From contig CM042010.1 of the NCBI GenBank assembly GCA_023525715.1, positions 61,177,729-61,241,728 on the forward strand: 64,000 nt of DNA, read 5' to 3'. This document shows positions 10,407 to 20,622 of this stretch, piece after piece (position 1 is the stretch's first letter; each line of letters opens with the position of its first letter). The DNA comes from Cichorium intybus (lineage: Eukaryota > Streptophyta > Magnoliopsida > Asterales > Asteraceae). Below the pieces are notes generated by a model, which was given only the letters and a program-made list of their open reading frames with translations, was not told the DNA's origin and searched no databases. Both the position numbers and the translations under genes were made by a program.

Positions 10407-13220
10407 TTAGACAGAAATTTTAGGTACCCAAACCATGGTGGGTCCTGATTTGTTAATGGTTTTTGATAATTTGAAATCATTATGGTTTCTGTTAATTGGA
10501 CGAAGTGGTTGAGGCTTGATTTGACTTATCAGATTTTCCCAATTTAAGATTTGTCTTTGAAAACCTGTCATTTGAAACGATTTCTGATTTTGTGAAAAGT
10601 ATCCTATATGTGAAGTTCTGTTTGATAACCTTTCTTTGTATTTGGGATCTGAATGATTTTGAAAAACACTTTGATGATGAAATGGAATTTGGTGAAATGA
10701 TGGTTTTTGAAAGTTCCTTGAGAGATTGAAGTTTATCTTTTGAAAGCGATTTTGAATCGGTTTTTGAAAAGGTTCTTGTTTTGGATTAAAGGTTTGTTTT
10801 TGTGGCACAGCGATTGGTTTCAAAGGTTTTTCTTTGAAAACAATGGGCTTGCTTTGTTCTTTTGGTTTAAAGACAGCTTGAATGGGTTGTTTGTTTGTCT
10901 GTTGTTTCTTTGAATACTTTTGTCCCAGACTGTTCTTTCCAATAAAGGTTGAGTTTAAAGAGGGAAAGACTGTTGGAACAGAAGTACTACCATTTTGATG
11001 ATCAGAATTTTCTCCATTTAAGAAATTTTCAAGTTTGATCGTGCCATCATTCTTTGTTAGTTTAGTAGATCTCAATTGATGAGTTACTGAACTAGCAGAG
11101 TCGGATTCAGATTTTACAACTCTTTTGTATGACTTGTTGAAAAAAGTATCATCTGGGCTACAGTTGATTACTGTTTCATCATCTGAATCGTCCTCATTGG
11201 CAGATGAGAAAAAATCTGGTTGAGGCGATTTAGAGTTTTCACTAATTTTCCCATTTTCATTTTCAGTCTTTTCATTTTCAAAAGATTCTCTTCCAATTCC
11301 TGGTTTATAGTTCGTATCAATTTTGCCAGTTCCTAAGTTGTTTGCTTTAGTGAAAACATCATCACTCAATTTTCTGGCAATATTGATAGAATCCAATTTT
11401 CCTTGAAATCTTTGATTTTCGGATTCAAGAAATTTGATTTGCTTTGAAGAATCATCTAGTTTTAGATTGAAACTAGTGTTTTTGTCAGTTAAATCTTGAA
11501 TTTTTTGTTTTAACTGAAGGACTTCCTTTTCTAAGGTATCTTTTATTTCAGATGAAATAACAGATTGATTTTTTATTTCTAAGTCCCTTTTTTGTTTTAG
11601 AGCTTCATTTAATTGTTCTAGGACTTGATTATTTTCTTCAGATTTTCGTTCAATGTCTCTTTCAAGTTTGTCTCTAGTCCTTGTGGATTCTCCAAATCTG
11701 AGTTGCAAGGTTTGTAATTCAGATTTGTAGATATCAGATTTGACTATTGTGTCATGATACAGTCTGAGATCAGCTTTTAGACTGTTCTCAATCTTAGTCA
11801 TGTGGGACTCAAATGGTGTTCTTGAAAGACCGAGATCTGAGATCATAGACCATACCTGATCGATGACATATGGAGCTCTTGTGGTTGGTTCATTGTCAGC
11901 CATGAAGCAGAAGTTTGACTGAGCTGGTTCAGTATCTGTTTCATCATCAGAAGTTGGCCAGTATTCCACGCTAGGTTCGTGGAATGCCATCAAAGCTTTT
12001 TGCTTTGCTTTCTGTTCTTGTTTCTTCAGTTCTTCGGCTTTTTGAGCGTAGTAAGCTGAGTCTTTGACCTTGATTTTGGCTCGACAATCTCGGGCATAAT
12101 GATTTAGTCCTTTGCATTTGTGACAAATGATTACGTCATCATCATCATCGTTATTGTCAGCCTTTTGGCTCTTAACGGGTGGTCTTTCAGATGTTTGAGT
12201 TTGTTTCTGTTGAGATGGTTTTGAATGATTTTGCTGAAATCCAGAATTTTGGTTATTTTGAAAACCATTGTTTTGATTATGAGAGTTGTGATTATTTTGA
12301 AATCCACGATTCTGAAAGTTTTGTCCAAAAGTAGATCTTTGTTGAAAATTTGGTCTATGATGTGGCAAAAATCTTTCGAGATTAGTGTTTGCTACCAAGG
12401 CACACAATTGTTGGTAGTCAGCTTCATTATTTGGATCAGACAAGTCACAAGGATTACTTAAGAAAGCTTGGTTTTGATCAATTTGACTTTGATCAGGAAA
12501 GTGTGTTTGGTTTTGAGAGGAAGTTGTTAAAAGCGCAAGTGGTCCTCCAAAAGAAGTAGACGTTGGTGGGTCAATCGAGGATTCATACGATTGTAATTCT
12601 CCGTACAGATTGTACAAAGATTCAGTATGAATTGCCGGATTTCCCTGGATGATGAGTTTGACCATTTTCCAACTTTCATAAAGGTTGTTTAAAAATTTGA
12701 GGTTTATTTCATGCTGTGACTTTTTGATGCCTAAATTATTCATTTTAATGGTAATGAGATTGAATCTGTCATGAGCATCATGGATGGTCTCATGTGAAAA
12801 CATTTTGAAGTTGTCAAATTCGTTTAAAACCGATGTTTTCTTGTTTCCAATGATTCTCTCATTTCCTTCAAAACGATTTTTCAAAGTTTGCCAAATTTGG
12901 TTTGCAGTTAAAAGGATTATATCATTCATTTGGCTTAGAATACTGTGAGGTATTCCAGACACAAGCTCCTTTTTGGCTTGAAGTTCAAGTTTCTTCCTTT
13001 CATTCAGTATATCCAAGTTACTCGTAAGAGAGGTCATGTTTTCTGGTAGAGATCCGTCTACACATTTCCACACATCTTCACTTATAGAGTTGAGATGAAG
13101 ATTCATACGACCTACCCATGATTTATATTCTTCGGGAATAAGAATGGGTGCTCGAGTACCTGAACATATACTGTTAGCAATAGATACAGAATTTATGTTT
13201 GAGTAGTTTGCGGAAGACAT
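10407..13220 (-). CDS. F gag: nucleocapsid polyprotein with coiled coil
   Basis: 937 codons from an ATG whose frame is closed by TAA at 10407-10409. The N-terminal part (about 30-220) resembles the copia gag UBN2 domain (YKSWVGRMNLHL, IWQTLKNRFEG). A CCHC zinc knuckle CHKCKGLNHYARDC is at about 366-379, after an Asn/Gln/Phe-rich linker. A long Lys/Glu-rich heptad region (about 470-610) is predicted coiled coil. The C-terminal third is basic and Gln/Lys-rich and ends in WVPK. The length is large for copia gag but usual for SIRE-type elements. Pol follows in the same frame after the single stop. The AUG is preceded by a 29-nt A tract. Confidence 0.95.
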   Translation of the reverse strand: MSSANYSNINSVSIANSICSGTRAPILIPEEYKSWVGRMNLHLNSISEDVWKCVDGSLPENMTSLTSNLDILNERKKLELQAKKELVSGIPHSILSQMNDIILLTANQIWQTLKNRFEGNERIIGNKKTSVLNEFDNFKMFSHETIHDAHDRFNLITIKMNNLGIKKSQHEINLKFLNNLYESWKMVKLIIQGNPAIHTESLYNLYGELQSYESSIDPPTSTSFGGPLALLTTSSQNQTHFPDQSQIDQNQAFLSNPCDLSDPNNEADYQQLCALVANTNLERFLPHHRPNFQQRSTFGQNFQNRGFQNNHNSHNQNNGFQNNQNSGFQQNHSKPSQQKQTQTSERPPVKSQKADNNDDDDDVIICHKCKGLNHYARDCRAKIKVKDSAYYAQKAEELKKQEQKAKQKALMAFHEPSVEYWPTSDDETDTEPAQSNFCFMADNEPTTRAPYVIDQVWSMISDLGLSRTPFESHMTKIENSLKADLRLYHDTIVKSDIYKSELQTLQLRFGESTRTRDKLERDIERKSEENNQVLEQLNEALKQKRDLEIKNQSVISSEIKDTLEKEVLQLKQKIQDLTDKNTSFNLKLDDSSKQIKFLESENQRFQGKLDSINIARKLSDDVFTKANNLGTGKIDTNYKPGIGRESFENEKTENENGKISENSKSPQPDFFSSANEDDSDDETVINCSPDDTFFNKSYKRVVKSESDSASSVTHQLRSTKLTKNDGTIKLENFLNGENSDHQNGSTSVPTVFPSLNSTFIGKNSLGQKYSKKQQTNKQPIQAVFKPKEQSKPIVFKEKPLKPIAVPQKQTFNPKQEPFQKPIQNRFQKINFNLSRNFQKPSFHQIPFHHQSVFQNHSDPKYKERLSNRTSHIGYFSQNQKSFQMTGFQRQILNWENLISQIKPQPLRPINRNHNDFKLSKTINKSGPTMVWVPKISV

Positions 13221-13224
13221 TTTT

Positions 13225-13255
<31 letters not shown>

Positions 13256-13508
13256 GTTAACGAAAATGTGATGTTAAAATGAAATTTTTTAAAGAAAACT
13301 TATTGGTGGTTTATAAAAACGCTACACAAAAGTTTTCGACAAAAATTTTCAAAATAAATCACACAAGTAATTTTTAAATGGTTTTTTTTTTTTTTTTTTT
13401 TGTTGAACAAGTGATATTAAGATGAAATTTTTAAAGGTAACTTATCGGTGGTTTATAAAAACGCTACACAAAAGTTCTCGACAAAAATTTCAGATTAAAT
13501 CACACAAA
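13221..13508 (-). repeat. untranslated leader of F with tandem duplication and A tracts
   Basis: On the sense (minus) strand two similar units of about 130-150 bp follow the primer site. Both share GTGTAGCGTTTTTATAAACC and nearby words, and each ends in an A tract (20 A at 13382-13401, 29 A at 13227-13255). The second A tract ends 6 nt before the gag ATG. Confidence 0.85.
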
Positions 13509-13520
13509 CTCTGATACCAA
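13509..13520 (-). other. primer binding site of F (initiator-Met tRNA)
   Basis: TTGGTATCAGAG on the minus strand, one base from the 5' LTR end, matching the copia consensus TGGTATCAGAGC. Confidence 0.92.
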
Positions 13521-13521
13521 T

Positions 13522-14877
13522 TGTTGAAAATACGATAACCGATCTCCACGAATAAGGGTTTTTAAGCCAGTTACTGTGTGACAGATATGTATTTTGTCTA
13601 TAATATGCAGAAATAAAATAAGAGTTGCGGAATAAAATAAAGCGGTAAATCTAAACTAGACAGTATTTAAATAGACAGAAAGCGGTAAATAAAGTAAAAG
13701 TTAGAAGTTAGAGGTTAGATGTAATAAACGCCATTATCAACGATAACGTGTTTTTACAATAAATAAAAAGGTTAGAAATTAGAAGTTAGATGTTAGATGT
13801 AATAAACGCCATTTGATAACGTGTTTTTACAATAAATAAAAAGGTTAGAAGTTAGAAGTTAAATGTCTCGGTTAAATACAGTCCACATGTGTTTTCGTTG
13901 TCACGATTCGTTTTTATGTATTGGATATTTGGTACAGTTGATTTATAACAGTTTGAATAAATCAATAATAACACAGATAATTTCAAAAGAACTTATCGAT
14001 AGTAGATGAATATGACGATTTTCTTTGAAGCTTCGATTCTTGTTCTTTGCTCGGGTTGAATGAGGTTTTGGTGATATTTAGTGTCGGGTAGAGGTTGTTT
14101 GGATGTTTGAGGTTTGGTGTCGGGTAGAGGTTGTTTAGAGGTTTGAAGTTTTGGTGTCGGGAGGATATCTTGTTTCTTGCGGTTGTGCGGTTTGATTCTT
14201 GTTGCCAAATGCAGAAATTTGAGAGTCTTGAGGTTTCTGGTCGTGGGTTTCTTAGAGAGTATATGAGTGTATAATACTTGGTTGATTGGGTGTAACAAAA
14301 TAGCAAGAGAAAGGCTCAATTTATAGTTGCTGAACACACAGCGTTCGCGTCGCGACCATATGGTCCGTCGCGTCGCGAAGGTGCTCCGCTGGTGGTCGGT
14401 GCGCTTTTTGTCGGGTCAGTGCGTCTTCGCTGGTATGTCGAGCTTTTCGTCGCGTTTACTTTTGGTCGCGTTGCTTTTGGTCGCGTCGCGAAGTATAGTG
14501 CGTTGGTAGTCTCGCGATTAGAAAGTTGGTGGTGTCACGTTGGAGCTTCGCGCTGGAAGTCTTCGCGTCGCGACCACCCTTGCTGTCGCGTCGCGAGCGC
14601 TGTAGCAATTTGGTCTTCTGTCTTTGTTCTTCTCTTCACGTCGCGACCAGGAGGTCTGTCGCGTCGTGATTGCTGTAGCAGTTTGATATTTTGTATTTTG
14701 CTCTTTGGTTTGTAGCGTTACTTCCTCAGGTTTGGATGTTTTCTCAAAGTTTCTCGGGTCTTGATTTATTCTTGTTTTTGATCTCGAATTCACGTAATCT
14801 GAAATAAACTGTTAATAAAAACATTTCGACTTATTTCAGTGATGGTCACATAAAAACATAAAAAACATTATTCAACA
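13522..14877 (-). repeat. 5' LTR of element F
   Basis: 1356 bp, near-identical to 4119-5479; lacks 5 bp near 13812. TATA box at 14319-14325 (minus). Confidence 0.97.
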
Positions 14878-14882
14878 CGTTA
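14878..14882. other. right target-site duplication of element F (CGTTA)
   Basis: Exact copy of 4114-4118. Confidence 0.95.
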
Positions 14883-14884
14883 CA

Positions 14885-15787
<903 letters not shown>

Positions 15788-16660
15788 TGACAACGCCTAG
15801 TAATATCAAGTATTCAAGACGTTGTTTAGCCGTGTTTTAGTTAATTTATTCTTTTGAATTGGCTAATATCAATTACTTTTGTGTCAAAGTGCTTGAAATG
15901 TTTTTAGTATAAATACAGGGGTTTTAGTGCAATTCCGGAGAAGTTACGGAGCAAAACGGACGAGAAAAAGAAGTCAGGACACATTAGTGTCGCTAACTTT
16001 AAAGGTTAGCGTCGTTAATGTTAGCTGGAGGGAAAATCCGCAGATTCAAATTTCGAACTCGCGCCTGGAATCTTCTGGAAGCATATATTAGCGACGCTAA
16101 TTTATACATTAGCGACGCTAATGTTCAAAAGTCATAAAATCTCCGTTTTTGAATTTCAAACTCCGAAATATCAGGCTGGAAAACACGCGCGTCGTGGGAA
16201 GACCTTGGCCGCGACGCGGGAACCCTAATTTCGCATAACTATAAATACCGGAGTCCCGTCCGACTTTTGGAGCATCCCGGGACGCGAAGGATGGATCCGG
16301 AAGGTTGATCTCGTGATTTTTCTCAATTACATCGATAGTTTGGTTATTTCTTTACTTTTTCTATCATTTTATCAACTCGGTATCGAGGTATTCCGCAATC
16401 GGGATTTCCGTCGATTACTCGATGTTCATTTAGATTTGTGGTTTCTGATTTCAGTAGTAAATAGTTGGTAGTTTAGATCTGATTTGATTGTTTGGATAAT
16501 TGTTTGATATTTGGTTTTGAATTATAAAGTAATCATTTGTTTTATGGTTTATTTGCAATTTTCGGTATTATTGATGTTTGGATGCTTGTTTGATGTGTTT
16601 GGTGTGATTGTTTGCTTCTGAATTCTAGATTTAGTTTATGATTTCAGTAAGTAATCTTAG
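15788..16660 (+). repeat. 5' LTR of A, first part
   Basis: Matches the start of 41793-42909. Holds several copies of a TTAGCGWCGCTAA palindrome-like word (15984-16125) and a TATA box ACTATAAATACC near 16238. Interrupted after CTTAG by element B. Confidence 0.92.
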
Positions 16661-17128
16661 TGTTAGGACTTAATTTGTTGGTTTATGCTTGGCATTAAAG
16701 ATGTTAAAATGAAGATTTAAAGGGGCTTTATATGAAAATATAATGTTGAAATGGGTTTTCGGTTGAGGACCCAAAAACCCCCTGGTTTTTCGGTGTGATG
16801 GACCGAAATCATAAGGATTTCGGTTGGGTCCTTGCTATTTTCAGTGGACTTGGTCTTATGGGCTTAGGTTTCTAGCGTAGAGTATATAAGTCTCATGTAG
16901 CCGTCATTTTGTAAGGTTGGTCAATTGTGTGAGTGACCTTATTGAGAGATCTTGTGAGCAATTGATCATAGGAACCTTATGTACCAGTCGTTTTATCAAT
17001 TATAACGAGTGCATTTGAAGGTTTTATTACGTGTTATTGTGTGTTTCGATTCATACTTGATTGGGATTCCGTACCATTCAAGTTTGTGATTGATACCAAG
17101 TAGATCCAGTGGTATATTCGGACTTACA
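16661..17128 (+). repeat. 5' LTR of B
   Basis: 468 bp, TGTTAGGACTT to GGACTTACA. A TATA-like AGTATATAAG is near 16880. The last 190 bp match 37714-37905 with about four differences. Confidence 0.9.
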
Positions 17129-17130
17129 AG

Positions 17131-17143
17131 TGGTATCAGAGCC
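17131..17143 (+). other. primer binding site of B (initiator-Met tRNA)
   Basis: TGGTATCAGAGCC two bases after the LTR end, the standard copia primer site. The leader to 17615 is T-rich with repeated TTTCGGT words and no gene. Confidence 0.93.
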
Positions 17144-17615
17144 TTAAAAATCCAATTTTTTGGTGTTTTGGTATCAATTCTTTCGAAACTTTTGCTTGGA
17201 TCTTGGAGATTTTGACGTTTTTGAGTGATTTTGGACTGATTTAATCGATTTTGGGTGTTGTGTTCTTGGTGTTCTTCGTTGTTCTTGGCATCTCGGTCAG
17301 CCCAGTTGGAGGTTTTTCGGTGTAGCTAGGGTTTCTCAGGTTTTTCGGTCAGAGTTGTTTTTCGGTCCAACTGTTGTTCGGCATAGTTGTTCGGTATAGT
17401 TTTTCGGTCCAGTTTCTTGGTGTGATTTCTCGGTGTGGTTTCTCGGTTGAAGTCTTTTTCGCTCCAGGTGTTCGGTGAACAGTGTTTTCGCTAAAAAAGG
17501 GGTAAAAATTTTCGAAAGCCTGTGTCAAATTTTTGTTTTCGGCGGTATTTTTTTGGGGGTTTTCAATATTTATTTTGGCATTTGAAGGCTTTCTCGGTCC
17601 ACTTCAACCTCTAAA

Positions 17616-18929
17616 ATGACAACAAAAGACGCTTCAGAAATTGCTTGTTCTTCTCAATCGTGTGTTGATATAATTGCCAAACTTTGCGAACACAACGATA
17701 ATTTAGTTAGAGAATTATTTGACCTTGAAAACCTTGTGCATAAACATAAAAAGAAACTGAAACCTTTACAAGAAAAGTTAGATGCTAAAACCTCAGACTA
17801 TCTCAAAATACAAGACGAACTAACCATAAAAAATTGTCACCTTAATTTTGCAAATGAGGATATTGCTAGATTAACTGCTGAACTTGATACATTGAAATCA
17901 AAATTTCAGGATACCGAATCTAATCTTAATAAAATTTATGTATCAAGTGAAGTAGTTGAATCTATAATTGATCATCAAACTAAGTGGTCTAATATGCATG
18001 GTAAAGGACTTGGTTATAGTTCTGTTCCTCCTTCCTATAATAACAATTTTACGCCACCCCTTGAAACTGAAGAATCAGAGGCATGTTATCTCTCCAATTT
18101 CATTCTAAAGGATCAATCTGGCACCGCTGAGAGTACTGAAATGAATTCTACTGATCCCTTTACCTTATGTGCAGATACAGTAAACAAGGAGGATGAAATC
18201 AAGGAGAAGAAGAGTGCTAAGACTTGTGCCCCTTCTAAACCTTGTGGTGATGGTTTGAATTCAAAAATTCCAAATGTTGGAAAATACAAACCACCAAAGT
18301 TTGTGAAGGAGGGTGACACTCCCTGTGAACAAAGACCGAATCCAAGTAAATGTAGTTGTGCTTGTACTTGTGATAACTCCTTGAAAAAATAAAAAGGACA
18401 AGGACCAAGTCACAATCTCATTTACCTGAAAAGACAAACATGCTTTAATTGTGGGATTGCAGGTCACATCGCCAGAAATTGTCCACATCGTCCATACATT
18501 CCCTTTTATGCACAACACTGCGAGAGTGTGCCAAGAGGGAGTTCTTCCAAAAGAAAGCCCTCAAGATCTCGTTCAAGAGATGGTGACTGGAATGAAGCCA
18601 AGGCCAAGAGGCAGACCCCCAAGGACAAAAGGACCGACTTGAAAGATGACTCTATCAAATCGAAATCGGTAAAGTCGAACTCATCTCAAGGATTGTCCTT
18701 TGGTTCTCACTGGCAAAATAAGCACAAACCAAGGGGGAGTGCTGCTTCAAACTCAAGTGTTGATACACCTATCGGTTCAAAAAACAAGAGACTTAAGGCA
18801 AACTACCTATGGGTGCCTAAAGGCCAATATTCCAAATCATCTAACTGTCCTGCTAACTCTTCATGTTCTTTATTTGATAAGCAGGATATGATCTTGGAAC
18901 AAGTAAAATGTGTTGATGACAATGGTTGA
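17616..18929 (+). pseudogene. gag of B, coiled coil plus zinc knuckle, one in-frame stop
   Basis: One frame from ATG 17616 to the TGA at 18927-18929, broken by TAA at 18390-18392. Residues 20-110 are a Lys/Glu/Leu heptad-rich segment, probably coiled coil. After the stop the frame continues with the CCHC zinc knuckle CFNCGIAGHIARNC (18441-18482), an Arg/Ser/Lys-rich basic region, and WVPK, the motif that precedes protease in SIRE-like elements. The N-terminal UBN2 capsid-like domain seen in element F is missing, so B could not have assembled particles alone. It would bind RNA if expressed. Confidence 0.82.
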
Positions 18930-18998
18930 CCCAGTTTCAAGATGGACTGGGTTCCCATGACCAATTAATCCCGCATCATGTGTAGGAGCAGCTATGGA

Positions 18999-19170
18999 GG
19001 AATATTAGTAGACCTTGGTTTTCTGATTATAGTTGTTCCAGGCACACGACAGGAGACATATCTCAAATGCATACCACTCAAATCAGTTATGGAGAGTATG
19101 TGTCCTTTGCGGGAGGGAGGAAAAGAAAAGATGATCACGTGGGGTTCGTATCCAACGATGTGTTGAAGAT
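18999..19170 (+). pseudogene. decayed copia protease scrap of B
   Basis: The frame around 19010-19170 reads SDYSCSRHTTG where functional elements have DSGCSRHMTG; the catalytic D-S-G is destroyed. It is followed by SYGEYVSFAGGRK, the usual glycine-rich strand. Integrase and reverse transcriptase, expected next, are absent. An AATTTAGGGGGAG word at 19309-19321, typical of the region after the coding part of SIRE-like elements, follows within 150 bp. This suggests one large internal deletion. Confidence 0.7.
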
Positions 19171-19500
19171 TGAAAAGGTAACTTCGTTCCTGAACTGTTT
19201 TGATTCGTTTTTTATGACTGAAAAGTTCAATTTTTGTAAAATTTGTACATTTTTGTTTCTGTTTAAATTTGTTCATGGTTTTATTTTGCTATTTCTTCCC
19301 CATGCACAAATTTAGGGGGAGAAGAAAAACAAACAAAAATTACAAAACTTTAAAAAAATACAAAATATTTTTTAAATATTTTTTATAATTTTCATATCTT
19401 TCCTTATTTTTATAATTTTCATATCTTTCCTTTCAAAAAATTAAAAACTACAAAAATATTGTTCTTTTTCATATTTGCACGATCGTCAATGTTCCTGATA

Positions 19501-19505
19501 AATAC
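19501..19505. other. target-site duplication of element C (AATAC)
   Basis: AATAC before TGACACTCC; exact copy at 28801-28805 after GGCGTTGTCA. Confidence 0.95.
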
Positions 19506-20477
19506 TGACACTCCTAGGTCGTCTGCAGTCAAAAATAGTAAAATACCTCACTCACACTAGTACACTGGTAGTCAGGGTCGATCCACAGGAGTTTCGTGGT
19601 CAAGATAAGACGATAGCTTACCAACTATAGTGTCACGCTACAGCTAGAGGGACTAACTTCTACTTTCCCAAAACACACAAAAACCTCAAATCCAAACCAA
19701 GTCCAAAACAAAGCATAAACTAAATGAAACTTAAACTAAAACCTAATCCAGATTGCTTACTGAAATCAGAAGTAAGATTCAGAATCCAGAAACAATAAAG
19801 ACAATCCAAAAGCATCCAAAGCATTCAAGCATAAATAAAGGTAAATAATGCAAACCAACATGAACTGAATGACTAACTTCATTAAACTACAATCCAGAAG
19901 ATTTAAAACAGTAACATACGAAAATAAAAAGCTATAACCTACTGCTACTGGTTGTCACTATCCAGAAACACTAAGCTACAAGGTTAAAACAACTAAACTA
20001 ATATTGAAAGCAAGTGAAAAACATAAAAATACCACAAAAGGGCTGCTGAAATCTCGAAACTTGAGTCAAAGTCGCTGTAAGTCCACCTTAGGGTCTGATC
20101 TTCGCATCCTGAATTCGACCTAAAAGGCTCTATTTATACTTGTGGAAAATTAGAACCCGCGCCACGCATAGCTCATAACCGCGACGCGTGTAGAGCCTTA
20201 TCCCCGTTTTCTCGCGGTTTGAATTTCTTCCACCGCCTCATCTTTGACGTGGCGCGTCGCGCACGTATGCATTCCCGCGGCGCACGTGTCCAATCGACTC
20301 TTTTTGACTTTATCTTCAAACTTCTTCAATTTGTCCGCGTTTAGCCCCTGGTTATAACTTTTCTTTGCAAACAAGCACTACCACAAAAAGTGAGAATACC
20401 AATGCATATATGATATATTTTCACCAAGAATAGGGCTCAACAACGACTAAAATACTTGATATTACTAGGCGTTGTCA
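19506..20477 (-). repeat. 3' LTR of C
   Basis: 972 bp. On the minus strand it starts TGACAACGCC and ends at TGTCA. Contains minus-strand TATAAATAGAGCC near 20127-20139. Confidence 0.93.
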
Positions 20478-20493
20478 AACACCCCACACTTGT
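20478..20493 (-). other. polypurine tract of C
   Basis: On the minus strand, CAAGTGTGGGGTGTT directly precedes the LTR start TGACAACG. The same AAGTGTGGGGT word precedes the 3' LTR of A (41780-41790). Confidence 0.75.
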
Positions 20494-20622
20494 GCCTTGC
20501 TTGTCCCCAAGGAACAGAGTTTTTAACAGATTTTAACTATGACTCAAACAATTTTTGAATGTGTTCGATTTCAAAGCTTATTGTCCCAAGAGTTAGATTG
20601 AAGTAGTTTTTGAAAACATAAC

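Larger units (their letters stand above)
4119..14877 (-). mobile_element. element F: near-intact SIRE-like Ty1/copia retrotransposon
   Basis: This is a 10.76-kb element on the minus strand. It has LTRs at 13522-14877 (5') and 4119-5479 (3'), an initiator-Met tRNA primer site next to the 5' LTR, and a polypurine tract next to the 3' LTR. It has a long gag and a pol ordered protease, integrase, reverse transcriptase, RNase H. The 5-bp target duplication CGTTA is exact. By eye the LTRs differ by about three substitutions and one 5-bp indel over 1.36 kb, so insertion was recent. Lineage call (SIRE/Maximus) rests on the long gag with central coiled coil, the WVPK motif before protease and pol motifs such as YLKGTPSLGLWYP. 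Confidence 0.96.
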
